A stretch of DNA of 64,000 nt, from assembly GCA_963753225.1 (NCBI GenBank), contig CAVWBQ010000024.1:79440-143439 (forward strand), given 5' to 3'. Position numbers and translations under genes: made by a program. The notes under the pieces are model-generated. The model did not search any database and was not told the origin of the DNA. It saw only the letters and a list, made by a program, of their open reading frames with translations. Each line of letters starts with the position of its first letter. The first letter of the stretch is position 1. This stretch comes from Palsa-504 sp963753225. Its GTDB lineage: Bacteria > Actinomycetota > Actinomycetes > Streptosporangiales > Streptosporangiaceae. Shown here piece after piece: positions 21,443 to 31,349 of the stretch.

Positions 21443-24400
21443 ATGGTCGTTTCCCGGCTGGTCCGGCGGAGGATGTCGTGCGCTGTGTCCGTGACGCTGG
21501 TGCTGAGCATGATCACCGGCGGGCTGGCGGCGTCCGCACCGAGCCCGGCCGCGGCCGCGGCCGGGACGGTCCTGTTCAACCAGCCGTTCCACGACAACAC
21601 CGTGGACGGCCCGGCGGGATCGGTGTCCGTTCCGACGGCGCCGGCCAGCGGCGGCAACGCCGCGTGCCTGTCGGCCAGGGGCAACAGCAATAGGACGGGC
21701 CCGCTCTTCAGCTGCGGCAGCTCGACCGATAGCCAGGGCTCGGGCACCCTCCGCTTCACCTCGACGGACACGGGCCAGGAGGGCGGCGTCTTCGCTAGCA
21801 CCAGCGTCCCCACCTCCCAGGGCCTGGACGTGACGTTCAACTCCTACCAGTACGGGGGCACCGGGGCGGACGGGCTCGCGTTCGTGCTGGCCGCCGTCAA
21901 CCCGGCCAACCCGGTCATCCCCTCGGCCATCGGGCAGTCAGGCGGCGCCCTGGGCTATTCGGCCCTGAACTCAAGCACCAACGGCCTGACCGACGGCTAC
22001 CTGGGCGTCGGCTTCGACGCGTACGGCAACTTCAGCAACAAGTTCGAGGGCTCTGGCTGCACCGACCCCGCCAACATCAGCCAGCGCATGCCCGGCCAGG
22101 TCGTCGTGCGCGGGCCGGGTAACCTCGGGGTCGGCTATTGCCCGCTGCAGAGCAGCGCGGTGACGGCGACCTCACCCCCGCTGACCCTGCGGGCCGCGAC
22201 CAGCGCCGCGTCGCTGGTACCGGTCGAGGTGGTCGTCAACCCGACCTCCTCGTCGATCACGACGGCCTCCGGGCTCGTGGTGCCGGCCGGTGACTACGAC
22301 GTCAAGTTCACCCCGGTGGGCGGCACGGCCAAGACCCTGCTCGGCGCCCTGCCGGTGGTCCCGTCCGGTCTCTACCCCGCGAGCTGGGTCAACTCCAGCG
22401 GGATACCCAAGCAGCTGGTGTTCGGCTGGGTGGGATCCACCGGCTCGCTGACGGATTTCCACGAGATCGACAACGTGGTGGTGAGCAGCGTCAACCCGGT
22501 CCCGCAGCTCGCCGTCTCCCAGACGAGTTACGCGGCGGCGATCCTGTCGCCGGGCAGCCCGGTCACCTACACGGTCACGGCCAGCTCCTCGGGGGCGGCG
22601 GAGAACCAGCCGGTGACGCTGACCGAGACCCTGCCGGCCGGGGTGGTGCCGGTCGCGGCCTACGGCACCGGCTGGGTCTGCGGCGCGCCGAGCGGGCAGC
22701 AGATATCGTGCACGAACAGCACCAGCCCGTTCACCAGCGGCACGATCACCGTCAACGGGGTCGTCACCTCTAGCAGCCTGACCCCGGCCCTGGTGCAGGC
22801 GGGCAGCACCGCCACGGCGTCCAGCGGCGACGCCAGCCCGGCGGTGTCGTCGAGCGCCACGGCAGGCACGGTACCCGCCGCGCCGACCGTCACCGCCATC
22901 ACGCCCACCAACGGCGCCGCCGGCGGCAGCAACGACGTGAAGATCACCGGCACCGGCCTCGGCGCGGCGACCGCCATCGAGATCGGCACCACCGCCCAGT
23001 TCACCGCGGGCACGCCGACCACCCTGGTGCCGTGCGCGACCGCGGCGGCCGGCTGCTTCACCGTCGTCAGCGGCACCAGCCTCGATATCTCGTCCATGCC
23101 CGCGCACGCCGCGGGCGCGGTGACGGTCAAGGTCGTCACTCTGGGCATCTCGGCCAGCATCGCCTACACCTACAACCCGGGCCCGGCCCTGCTGCTCCCC
23201 CCGCCGCCGGGCGGCGAGGTGAACGTGGCCTACACCGACCAGCTGACCGTGACCGGCGGGACCAGCCCGTTCACCTGGTCGGTCACCAGCGGGACGCTGC
23301 CCCCCGGAGTGACCCTGAACGCGTCGACCGGGCTGCTGTCCGGCACCCCCACCACCGCGGGCACCTACTCCTTTACGGTCAAGGTCACCGACAGCAGCGG
23401 GCTGAGCGACACCGCCCCGCTGACCGTGACGATCATCCCCGGGCCGTCGATGAACTTCGCCCCCCCGCCTGGGGGCTGGACCAACACGGTCTACGGCTAC
23501 ACCCTGACCGAAACCGGCGGGACCGCCCCCTACACCTGGTCGGTCAGCAGCGGCAGCCTGCCCGCGGGCATCAGCCTCAGTGCCGGCGGGAACCTGAGCG
23601 GCACCCCGACGGCGACCGGCACGTTCAGCTTCACCGTCAGGGTGACCGACGCCAAAGGCCAGAGCGCCACCCAGGCCACGAGCATCACCGTGGCGGCCGG
23701 GGTGTCGACGACGTTCGCGGCCCCGCCGACGGCGGTGGTCAACACGGCGTACAGCTTCACCCTCACCGCCACCGGCGGCACCACCCCGTACACCTGGTCG
23801 GTGAACGCCGGGACCCTGCCGGCCGGCCTCACCCTGTCCTCCGCGGGCGTCATTTCCGGCACCCCCACCACCACCGGCAGCTCCACCTTCTCGGTCAACG
23901 TGATCGATGCGAACAACGGCATCGCGACCACCTCGATCACGCTGGTGGTCACCGCCTCGGTGACCTTCACCTTCCCGGCCCCGCCGTCCGGGGTGGTCGG
24001 CACTCCCTACAGCGTCACGCTCACCGCCGCCGGCGGCACCACCCCCTACACCTGGTCGATCAGTGCGGGGTCGCTCCCGGCCGGCCTCACGCTGAACGCG
24101 TCCACCGGGGTCGTGTCCGGCACCCCGACCACGGCCGGCACCTCGAGCTTCACCGCCCAGGTGACCGACTCGAAGGGCAAGACCGCCACCTTCGCCACCT
24201 CGATCACGATCCTGAGCAGCATGCTGACCGTCGCCGTGAGCGCCAGCACGGCGACCGTGGCGCCGGGCGGTACGGTCACCTACACGATCACCGCGACGAA
24301 CTCGGGCCAGACCACGCTGACCGGGGCCACGTTCACCGACCCGCTCACGGACGTGCTCGATGACGCCAGCTACAACAACGACGCCAGCGCGACGGCGGGC

Positions 24401-27400
24401 TCGGCCGTGTTCTCCAGCCCGAACCTGACCTGGACCGGGACCCTGGCGGTCGGCGCGTCCGCGACGATCACGTTCTCGGTGACGGTGAAAAACCCCGACA
24501 CCGGGAACAAGAGCCTGGCCAGCAAGGTGACCTCCACCACGTCGAGCAGCAACTGCGCGAGCGGCAGCACCGACGCGCGGTGCTCGAGCACCGTCGGGGT
24601 CTCGGTCCTGACCATCGCCATGACCGTGAGCCCGGCGAGCCCGGCGACCGTCACGCCCGGCGCGACCGTCAGCTACACGATCACCGTGACCAACTCGGGC
24701 GGAGTCGCCTACACCGGGGCGGCCCTGACCGATTCGCTGTCCGGGGTGCTGGATGACGCCACCTACAACAGCGACGCGACCGCGACCGCGGGTTCGCTGG
24801 CCTTTTCCAGCCCGAACCTGACCTGGACGGGGAACCTGGCGGCGGGGGCGTCCGCGACGATCACGTTCTCGGTGACGGTGAACAACCCCGACACCGGGAA
24901 CAAGAGCCTGGCTAGCACGATCACCTCGGCCACGGCGGGCAGCAACTGCGCGAGCGGCAGTACCGACGCCCGGTGTTCCAGCACGGTCTCGGTGCTGGTG
25001 CCGGGGCTGACGACCACGGTCTCGGCGGGGACCAGCACCACGACGCCGGGGTCGGTGGTGACCTACACGGTGACGGTGACCAACTCGGGCCAGACTCCGT
25101 ACACGGGGGCGAGCTTCACCGACCCGCTGTCCGGGCTGCTGGACGACGCCACCTACAACAACAACGCGGCCGCGACCGCCGGCACCGTCTCGTTCGCCAG
25201 CTCCGCCCTGACCTGGACAGGTGACCTGGCGGTGGGGGCGAGCGCGACGGTCACCTTCTCGGTCACCGTCAAAGACCCCGATACCGGCGACAAGATTCTC
25301 GTCAACACGGTGACGTCGGCGACCCCGGGCAGCAACTGCCCGGTGTCGGGCACCGATCCCCGGTGCACCGCCACCGTCTCGGTGCTGGTGCCGGGCCTGC
25401 TGATCTCGGCGTCGGCGGGCAGCAGCACGACGGCGCCGGGGGCGGCGGTGCGGTACACGGTGACGGTGACCAACTCCGGGCAGACTCCCTACACCGGCGC
25501 GACGTTCACCGACCCGCTGTCCGGGGTGCTGGATGACGCCGCTTACAACAACGACGCGGCCGCCACCAGCGGCAGCGTCAGCTTCGCCAGCCCGAACCTG
25601 ACCTGGACGGGGGACCTGGCCGTCGGCGCGTCCGCGACGATCACGTTCTCGGTCACGGTGAAGAACCCCGACACCGGGAACAAGATCCTGGCCGCCACGA
25701 TAACCTCGGCCACGCGCGGCAGCAACTGCGCGGCCGGCAGCGGCGATCCGCCCTGCACCACGACGGTGCCGGTGGCGGTGCTGGCGATTACCAATAGCTC
25801 GGATGTGTCCACCACCACGCCCGGGTCGGTGGTGCGGTTCACCGCGGTCTTCACCAACGCCGGCCAGGTTCCCTACACCGGGATCACGATCGCGACCAAC
25901 ATCACCAACGTGCTCGATGACGCCACCGCGAACGGGGATCAGACCGCGACCTCGGGGACGCTGGAGCTGACCTCGACCGGGATCTCCTGGACCGGGAGCA
26001 TCCCGGTCGGCGGCACCGTCACCATCACCGGCACCGTCACCGTCAACAACCCCGACACCGGCAACAAGCTGATGGCCAGCACGCTGTCCACCACCGCGGA
26101 GGGCAGCAACTGCCCGTCCGGGGGCACCGACCCGGCCTGCTCGGTCAGCGTGGCCGTCCAGATCCCGGCGCTGAGCATCACCCAGACCGCGGACGCCACC
26201 ACCGCGGTGCCGGGCCAGCGGGTCGGTTTCACCGTCACCATCGCCGACACCGGCCCGACCCCCTACACCGGCATCACCGTGACCGACACCCTGAAGATGC
26301 TCGACGACGCCACCTATGGCAACGACGCCGCCGCCACCGCCGGGTCGGTCAGCTACGCCAGCCCGGTGCTGACCTGGACCGGGGATCTGGCCCCCGGCGG
26401 CACCGTCACCATCACCTTCACCGCCACCGTGCACAACCCCGACACCGGAGACAAGACCCTGGCCGCCACCGCCGCCTCCACCGCGCCCGGCAGCAGCTGC
26501 CCGCCGGGCAGCGGCAACGCCGGCTGCAATATCGCCGTCCCGGTCCTGACCCCGGCGCTGACCATCACCGCGGCCGCCAGCCCGGCCACCGCCACCCCGG
26601 GCCAGATGGTCTCCTACACGATCACCGTCACCAACTCCGGCCAGACCCCCTACACCGGAGCCACCGCCGCCACCGTCACCAGCTCGCTGACCGGGGTGCT
26701 CGACGACGCCGCCTACAACAACAACGCCACCGCCACCAGCGGCACCGTCAGCTTCGCCAGCCCGGACCTGACCTGGACCGGGAACCTGAACCCCGGCGAG
26801 GCCGCCACCATCACCTACACCGTCACCGTGAACAACCCCGACACCGGCGACCACACCCTGACCGCCACCCTGACCTCCGCCACCCCCGGAAACAACTGCC
26901 CCGCCGGGACCACCGACCCCCGCTGCACCACCACCACCGACATCACGGCGACGGACACCCTGACCTTCACCCAGAGCACGGCCGCCAGCACCACGGCCCC
27001 GGGGGCGGTGGTGCACTACACGGTGACCGTGACCAACTCCGGGCAGACCGAATTCACCGGCGCGACGTTCACCAACCCGCTGACCGATGTGCTGGACGAC
27101 GCCACCTACAACGGCGACGCGTCCGCCACCGCGGGCTCGGCGAGCTTCGCCAGCCCGGACCTGACCTGGACCGGGACCGTTCCCGCCAACGGCACCGTCA
27201 CCATCACCTACTCGGTCACCGTAAAGAACCCCGACCCCGGCAACATGATCCTGGCCAGCACCCTGACCTCGACCTCGCCGGGCAGTGACTGCCCGGCCGG
27301 CAGCACTGACCCGCGCTGCTCGGCCACAGTGACGGTGTCCCAGCTGAGGATCACTGTCAGCTCGGATGTGCCGACGGCCACGCCCGGCTCGGTAGTGCGG

Positions 27401-30094
27401 TTCACCGCGGTCTTCACCAACGCCGGGCAGACCCCGTATACCGGGATCACGATCGCCTCCGACGTCACCGGCATCCTCGATGACGCCAGCCCCAACGGGG
27501 ATCAGACCGCGACTTCCGGGACGCTGACGGTGAACAGCACCGGGGTCTCCTGGACCGGGAGCATCCCGGTCGGCGGCACCGTCACCGTCACCGGCACCGT
27601 CACCGTCAACAACCCCGACACCGGCAACAAGCTGATGGCCAGCACCTTCTCCACCATCGCGGAGGGCAGCAACTGCCCGTCCGGGGGCACCGACCCGGCC
27701 TGCTCGGTCAGCGTGCCCGTGCTGATCCCGGCGCTGAGCATCACCCAGACCGCAGACTCCACCACCGCGGTGCCGGGCCAGCGGGTCGGCTTCACCGTCA
27801 CCATCGCCGACACCGGCCCCACCCCCTACACCGGCATCACCGTGACCGACACCCTGAACTTGCTCGACGATGCCGACTACAACAACGACGCCGCCGCGAC
27901 CGGCGGGTCGGTCAGCTACGCCAGCCCGGTGCTGACCTGGACCGGGGACCTGGCCCCCGGCGGCACCGTCACCATCACCTTCACCGCCACCGTGCACGAC
28001 CCCGCCACCGGCGACAAGCTCCTGGCCGTCACCGCCGCCTCGGCCGCGCCCGGCAGCAGCTGCCCGCCGGGCAGCGGCAACGCCGGCTGCGACATCGCCG
28101 TCCCGGTCCTGACCCCGGCGCTGACCATCACCGCGGCCGCCAGCCCGGCCACCGCCACCCCGGGCCAGACGGTCACCTACACGATCACCGTCACCGACTC
28201 CGGCCAGACCCCCTACACCGGAGCCACCGCCGCCACCGTCACCAGCCCGCTGACCGGGGTGCTCGACGACGCCGCCTACGACAACAACGCCACCGCCACC
28301 AGCGGCACCGTCAGCTTCGCCAGCCCGGACCTGACCTGGACCGGGAACCTGAACCCCGGCGACACCGCCACCATCACCTACACCGTCACCGTGAACAACC
28401 CCGACACCGGCGACCACACCCTGACCGCCACCCTGACCTCCGCCACCCCCGGAAACAACTGCCCCACCGGGACCACCGACCCCCGCTGCGCCAGCACCGT
28501 CCCGGTGGCCACACTGACCATCGTCAACACCGCGAACGTGAGCACCACCACCCCCGGAGGCAAGATCGACTACACCCTCACCATCACCAACACCGGGCAG
28601 GTCCGCTACGACGCCGCCACCGTCACCGACGACCTGACCGCCGTCACCGACGACGGCGTGGCCTTCGGCGACGACGCGGCCACCACCGCCGGCTCGGTCA
28701 CCTACATCGCCCCGGTCCTGACCTGGACCGGAGACCTGGAACCCGGCCAGTCCGCCACCGTCACCTTCTCCGTCACCGTCAACAACCCCGACACCGGCGA
28801 CAAGACCATCACCAGCACCCTGGTCTCCACCGACCCCGGCAGCACCTGCCCCCTCGTCGGCCCCGCCCCCGCCTGCACCTCCACCGTCACCGTCCTGATC
28901 CCCGCCCTGACCATCACCAAGACCGCCACCACGACCACCACCACCCCCGGCTCGGCCGTCGGCTACACCATCACCGTCCACGACACCGGCCCCACCCCCT
29001 ACACCGCCGCCACCGTCACCGACTCCCTCGACGGCGTCCTGGGCGACGCCGCCTACAACCACGACGCCACCGCCACCACCGGCACCGTCTCCTTCACCAG
29101 CCCGGACCTGACCTGGACCGGAAACCTGGCCCCCGGCGACACCGCCACCATCACCTACACCGTCACCGTCAAGAACCCCGACACCGGTGACAAGCGCCTG
29201 GTCAACTTCGTTACCTCCACCGACCCCGGCAGCACCTGCCCGTCCGACAGCCCCGCCCCCGCCTGCACCGTGACCGTCACCGACCTGATCCCCGCCCTGA
29301 CCATCACCAAGACCGCCAGCACCGCCGCCGCCACCCCGGGCTCCGCCGTCGGCTACACCATCACCGTCCACGACACCGGCCAGACCCCCTACACCGCCGC
29401 CACCGTCACCGACTCCCTCGGCGGCGTCCTGGGCGACGCCGCCTACAACCGCGACGCCACCGCCACCAGCGGCACCGTCTCCTTCACCAGCCCGGACCTG
29501 ACCTGGACCGGGAACCTGGCCCCCGGCGACACCGCCACCATCACCTACACCGTCACCGTGAACAACCCCGACACCGGCGGCGGAGCCTTGTCCAACACCG
29601 TGACCTCGACGGCGACGGGCAGCACCTGCCCGGCCGGGCCCGCCGCCCCGGGCTGTAGCGTCACCGTGGCCGTCGTCGCCGGCCCGCTCAGCATCACCGT
29701 CCCGGCCACCGCGGCCCTGGGTTCCGCTCCCCCCGGCGGCACGCTCGGTTCTGGCCTGGGCACCGTGCAGGTCACCGACGACCGCGGCTTCGGTGCCGAC
29801 TGGACCGCGACGGTCTCGTCCACCGGCTTCGCCACCGGCACCGGCACCGAGGCCGAGACCATCCCCGCTCAGGACGCCCAGTACGCCATCACCGCGCTCG
29901 CCGAGGCTACCGGCCCGGCCGTCTTCACCCCGGTGCCCGCAATCCAGCTCAGCGCCAGCCCGCAGGCCGTCGTCAGCGCCACCAACGTGGCCGGGAACAC
30001 CGCCGTCAGCTGGGATCCCACCATCGCGGTATCCGTCCCCGCCACCGCCGTCGGCGGTGACTACACCGCCACCATCACCCACTCCGTGTCATGA
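21443..30094 (+). CDS. giant secreted multi-module (lectin-like, Ig-like, DUF11-type) surface protein
   Basis: About 2,883 residues from ATG 21443, which follows GAGGCGGG and directly precedes a signal peptide (RRRMSCAVSVTLVLSMITGG, then APSPAAAAA); an open frame reaches back to 21266. Order: an L-type lectin-like domain (about 21580-22490, with GADGLAFVLAAV and LGVGFDAYGN), a DUF11-like module (to 22880), an IPT/TIG-like module (to 23180), four putative-Ig (He_PIG) repeats of about 85 residues (23185-24215, pattern YTWSVxxGxLPAGLTL), 14 DUF11/DUF7927-like modules of about 130 residues (24215-29680), and a WxL-like C-terminal domain (VTDDRGFGADWTATVSS; VSWDPTIAVSVP). There is no LPXTG motif or C-terminal membrane helix. 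A role in adhesion or a surface layer is inferred. Confidence 0.88.
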   Translation: MVVSRLVRRRMSCAVSVTLVLSMITGGLAASAPSPAAAAAGTVLFNQPFHDNTVDGPAGSVSVPTAPASGGNAACLSARGNSNRTGPLFSCGSSTDSQGSGTLRFTSTDTGQEGGVFASTSVPTSQGLDVTFNSYQYGGTGADGLAFVLAAVNPANPVIPSAIGQSGGALGYSALNSSTNGLTDGYLGVGFDAYGNFSNKFEGSGCTDPANISQRMPGQVVVRGPGNLGVGYCPLQSSAVTATSPPLTLRAATSAASLVPVEVVVNPTSSSITTASGLVVPAGDYDVKFTPVGGTAKTLLGALPVVPSGLYPASWVNSSGIPKQLVFGWVGSTGSLTDFHEIDNVVVSSVNPVPQLAVSQTSYAAAILSPGSPVTYTVTASSSGAAENQPVTLTETLPAGVVPVAAYGTGWVCGAPSGQQISCTNSTSPFTSGTITVNGVVTSSSLTPALVQAGSTATASSGDASPAVSSSATAGTVPAAPTVTAITPTNGAAGGSNDVKITGTGLGAATAIEIGTTAQFTAGTPTTLVPCATAAAGCFTVVSGTSLDISSMPAHAAGAVTVKVVTLGISASIAYTYNPGPALLLPPPPGGEVNVAYTDQLTVTGGTSPFTWSVTSGTLPPGVTLNASTGLLSGTPTTAGTYSFTVKVTDSSGLSDTAPLTVTIIPGPSMNFAPPPGGWTNTVYGYTLTETGGTAPYTWSVSSGSLPAGISLSAGGNLSGTPTATGTFSFTVRVTDAKGQSATQATSITVAAGVSTTFAAPPTAVVNTAYSFTLTATGGTTPYTWSVNAGTLPAGLTLSSAGVISGTPTTTGSSTFSVNVIDANNGIATTSITLVVTASVTFTFPAPPSGVVGTPYSVTLTAAGGTTPYTWSISAGSLPAGLTLNASTGVVSGTPTTAGTSSFTAQVTDSKGKTATFATSITILSSMLTVAVSASTATVAPGGTVTYTITATNSGQTTLTGATFTDPLTDVLDDASYNNDASATAGSAVFSSPNLTWTGTLAVGASATITFSVTVKNPDTGNKSLASKVTSTTSSSNCASGSTDARCSSTVGVSVLTIAMTVSPASPATVTPGATVSYTITVTNSGGVAYTGAALTDSLSGVLDDATYNSDATATAGSLAFSSPNLTWTGNLAAGASATITFSVTVNNPDTGNKSLASTITSATAGSNCASGSTDARCSSTVSVLVPGLTTTVSAGTSTTTPGSVVTYTVTVTNSGQTPYTGASFTDPLSGLLDDATYNNNAAATAGTVSFASSALTWTGDLAVGASATVTFSVTVKDPDTGDKILVNTVTSATPGSNCPVSGTDPRCTATVSVLVPGLLISASAGSSTTAPGAAVRYTVTVTNSGQTPYTGATFTDPLSGVLDDAAYNNDAAATSGSVSFASPNLTWTGDLAVGASATITFSVTVKNPDTGNKILAATITSATRGSNCAAGSGDPPCTTTVPVAVLAITNSSDVSTTTPGSVVRFTAVFTNAGQVPYTGITIATNITNVLDDATANGDQTATSGTLELTSTGISWTGSIPVGGTVTITGTVTVNNPDTGNKLMASTLSTTAEGSNCPSGGTDPACSVSVAVQIPALSITQTADATTAVPGQRVGFTVTIADTGPTPYTGITVTDTLKMLDDATYGNDAAATAGSVSYASPVLTWTGDLAPGGTVTITFTATVHNPDTGDKTLAATAASTAPGSSCPPGSGNAGCNIAVPVLTPALTITAAASPATATPGQMVSYTITVTNSGQTPYTGATAATVTSSLTGVLDDAAYNNNATATSGTVSFASPDLTWTGNLNPGEAATITYTVTVNNPDTGDHTLTATLTSATPGNNCPAGTTDPRCTTTTDITATDTLTFTQSTAASTTAPGAVVHYTVTVTNSGQTEFTGATFTNPLTDVLDDATYNGDASATAGSASFASPDLTWTGTVPANGTVTITYSVTVKNPDPGNMILASTLTSTSPGSDCPAGSTDPRCSATVTVSQLRITVSSDVPTATPGSVVRFTAVFTNAGQTPYTGITIASDVTGILDDASPNGDQTATSGTLTVNSTGVSWTGSIPVGGTVTVTGTVTVNNPDTGNKLMASTFSTIAEGSNCPSGGTDPACSVSVPVLIPALSITQTADSTTAVPGQRVGFTVTIADTGPTPYTGITVTDTLNLLDDADYNNDAAATGGSVSYASPVLTWTGDLAPGGTVTITFTATVHDPATGDKLLAVTAASAAPGSSCPPGSGNAGCDIAVPVLTPALTITAAASPATATPGQTVTYTITVTDSGQTPYTGATAATVTSPLTGVLDDAAYDNNATATSGTVSFASPDLTWTGNLNPGDTATITYTVTVNNPDTGDHTLTATLTSATPGNNCPTGTTDPRCASTVPVATLTIVNTANVSTTTPGGKIDYTLTITNTGQVRYDAATVTDDLTAVTDDGVAFGDDAATTAGSVTYIAPVLTWTGDLEPGQSATVTFSVTVNNPDTGDKTITSTLVSTDPGSTCPLVGPAPACTSTVTVLIPALTITKTATTTTTTPGSAVGYTITVHDTGPTPYTAATVTDSLDGVLGDAAYNHDATATTGTVSFTSPDLTWTGNLAPGDTATITYTVTVKNPDTGDKRLVNFVTSTDPGSTCPSDSPAPACTVTVTDLIPALTITKTASTAAATPGSAVGYTITVHDTGQTPYTAATVTDSLGGVLGDAAYNRDATATSGTVSFTSPDLTWTGNLAPGDTATITYTVTVNNPDTGGGALSNTVTSTATGSTCPAGPAAPGCSVTVAVVAGPLSITVPATAALGSAPPGGTLGSGLGTVQVTDDRGFGADWTATVSSTGFATGTGTEAETIPAQDAQYAITALAEATGPAVFTPVPAIQLSASPQAVVSATNVAGNTAVSWDPTIAVSVPATAVGGDYTATITHSVS
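24215..29680 (+). repeat. 14 tandem modules of about 390 bp in the giant gene
   Basis: Each module contains LDDAxYNNDAxATAG, SPxLTWTGxL, ATITFSVTVxNPDTG and ends with a Cys pair about 9-10 residues apart (for example GSNCASGSTDARC). Modules 5, 6 and 7 are nearly identical to 9, 10 and 11 at the DNA level with a shift of 1,563 bp (CCGGCGCTGAGCATCACCCA at 26165 and 27728), that is exactly four modules. This shows a recent block duplication. Confidence 0.9.
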
Positions 30095-30097
30095 CCT

Positions 30098-30129
30098 GAC
30101 CACGGCGGGCCCGCGGGCCTGCCGTGGTC
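30098..30129. terminator. hairpin between convergent genes
   Basis: GACCACGGC (30098-30106) pairs with GCCGTGGTC (30121-30129); the loop GGGCCCGCGGGCCT can itself pair. It lies in the 46-bp gap between the giant gene and the convergent small gene and can serve both. There is no T-run. Confidence 0.6.
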
Positions 30130-30140
30130 CGTCGCGGGCC

Positions 30141-30452
30141 TTACCGGTCGCGGCGGCCGTCGCTGTCGCGGTCGCGGCGCAGGCGGTCCAGGACGTCCCC
30201 GGGGTTGTCGTCCGCGACCCTGATCATGGCGCGGACGGCGTCGGCGAGCGACACCCGGGGCACGTCGAGCGTCACGGCCGCCGAATCCGCCCACGCAGTC
30301 AGCTGCCGGTACAGCTCGGGGCTCAGGTCCAGGGTGATCCGGACCGGCTTGGACCGGATCGCGGTCCGGCCCGCGGGGCGCGCGTCCGGTACCGCGCGCC
30401 GGCCCGCCGCGGCGGCCATCTGCGCCTTCTGCCGTTCTCGCTGACTGGTCAT
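30141..30452 (-). CDS. ribbon-helix-helix-like partner of ParA
   Basis: A 103-residue basic protein from ATG 30452, behind GGGAG. Its centre (KPVRITLDLSPELYRQLTAW) looks like a ribbon-helix-helix strand and helix, followed by a helical ending rich in Asp/Arg. It is 23 bp downstream of a ParA ATPase on the same strand, so it is a candidate centromere-binding or adaptor protein of a partition pair. It could instead be a repressor of this small operon. Confidence 0.65.
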   Translation of the reverse strand: MTSQRERQKAQMAAAAGRRAVPDARPAGRTAIRSKPVRITLDLSPELYRQLTAWADSAAVTLDVPRVSLADAVRAMIRVADDNPGDVLDRLRRDRDSDGRRDR

Positions 30453-30475
30453 GACGCGTCTCCCGCCGCCCTCGC

Positions 30476-31150
30476 TCAAGATCGAACTGAGCATAGGGGA
30501 GCACACCGGTCGATGAGCTCCAAGGCCACATGCCGCCAGATCTCGCAGCCGTTCTGCTTGATCGGCAGGCCGAAACTCTGCGCGTACACCTCACGTCGCG
30601 GCACCACCGCGTCCAGCACGTCGTAGCCGAGGTCCTGAAGGGCCTCGCGGGCGTCGACGGTGGAATGCGCCCGCGCGATGCACCGGTTCAGCAAGACGGC
30701 CGAACGGGCGGGCTGCTCGCGGACCGACGCCATCTCCAAGATCTCGTCCCGAACCGGGGTGGTGCGGTTGATCTCGATCGGGCTGGGCGCGCACGGGATG
30801 AGGATCTCGTCGGCGTACCGCAGCGCCGACCTGGCGATGCCCGCGTGATCCTCGATTTGCGGCGTGTCGATGATCACCACGTCGTCCGCCTGGGCGATCT
30901 CGGGCACGCGGCGGTGCAGTTCGCGCGAGGGCAGCGCCACGATCCGGAACGGGAAGGCCGCCTCGGGCGCTGCCAGGTGCGGATCCATGGCGGCGAGATC
31001 GGACCACTCGAGCGCGCTCCCCGACGGATCCGCGTCCACCAGGAGCACGCTGTTCCCGGCCTGTGCGAAAACGTGTGCCAGCCAGACCGCTGATGTGGTC
31101 TTGCCCGTCCCCGGCTTCAGATTGGCCAGGGCAAGGCTCAGCCCTGTCAT
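30476..31150 (-). CDS. ParA/Soj family ATPase
   Basis: A 224-residue P-loop ATPase with a deviant Walker A (LKPGTGKTTSA, first Lys conserved), the switch I-like LLVDADPSGSALEW and Walker B VVIIDTPQIED. This is the short, plasmid/orphan type without an N-terminal helix-turn-helix. ATG 31150 is preceded by GATAAT only six bases upstream, so a leaderless transcript is possible; an in-frame start at 31228 exists. The chromosomal parAB locus normally lies near oriC with rnpA/gidB, which are not seen here, so this is an additional orphan or integrated-element ParA. Confidence 0.85.
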   Translation of the reverse strand: MTGLSLALANLKPGTGKTTSAVWLAHVFAQAGNSVLLVDADPSGSALEWSDLAAMDPHLAAPEAAFPFRIVALPSRELHRRVPEIAQADDVVIIDTPQIEDHAGIARSALRYADEILIPCAPSPIEINRTTPVRDEILEMASVREQPARSAVLLNRCIARAHSTVDAREALQDLGYDVLDAVVPRREVYAQSFGLPIKQNGCEIWRHVALELIDRCAPLCSVRS

Positions 31151-31234
31151 CCAGGCATTATCGCAGCGTCTGCAGCATTTCGGTAGCCGAACGCCGACCT
31201 GGAGGTTAACAAGGCTAAGAACAGGCACGTGGTG

Positions 31235-31317
31235 CAGTAATTACTGTCCTGGTCGCGACGCGTATTTCCGCCGCCGCTCGCTCGTTATCCCATTGTTATC
31301 CACAGCATGTGGATAAC
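31235..31317. promoter_or_regulatory. palindromes upstream of parA, including twin DnaA-box-like sequences
   Basis: CAGTAATTACTG (31235-31246) is a perfect 12-bp palindrome. GTTATCCACA (31295-31304), GCA and TGTGGATAAC (31308-31317) form a perfect inverted repeat whose arms contain TTATCCACA, the classical DnaA box. A third GTTATCC lies at 31284-31290. All are in the otherwise empty 199 bp between the parA start and the mycoredoxin stop. Confidence 0.6.
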
Positions 31318-31349
31318 TACGTGGAGTAATCTCTGCCCCCGGACGGCTC

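Noticed and set aside
24215..29680. CRISPR-like or satellite array
   Set aside because: Repeats are 390 bp, translated, and diverged as protein modules; there are no short repeats with unique spacers and no cas genes. No CRISPR array was found elsewhere.
22172..30082. Very long open frame (over 2,600 codons) on the minus strand opposite the giant surface gene
   Set aside because: It mirrors the sense repeats, has Gly/Asp/Arg-rich low complexity and no ribosome site; in very GC-rich DNA such antisense frames stay open by codon bias alone.
31284..31317. Chromosomal replication origin
   Set aside because: Only two to three DnaA-box-like sites, no dnaA/dnaN/rnpA genes nearby; oriC in this group has many boxes. 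Kept only as a regulatory or relic site.
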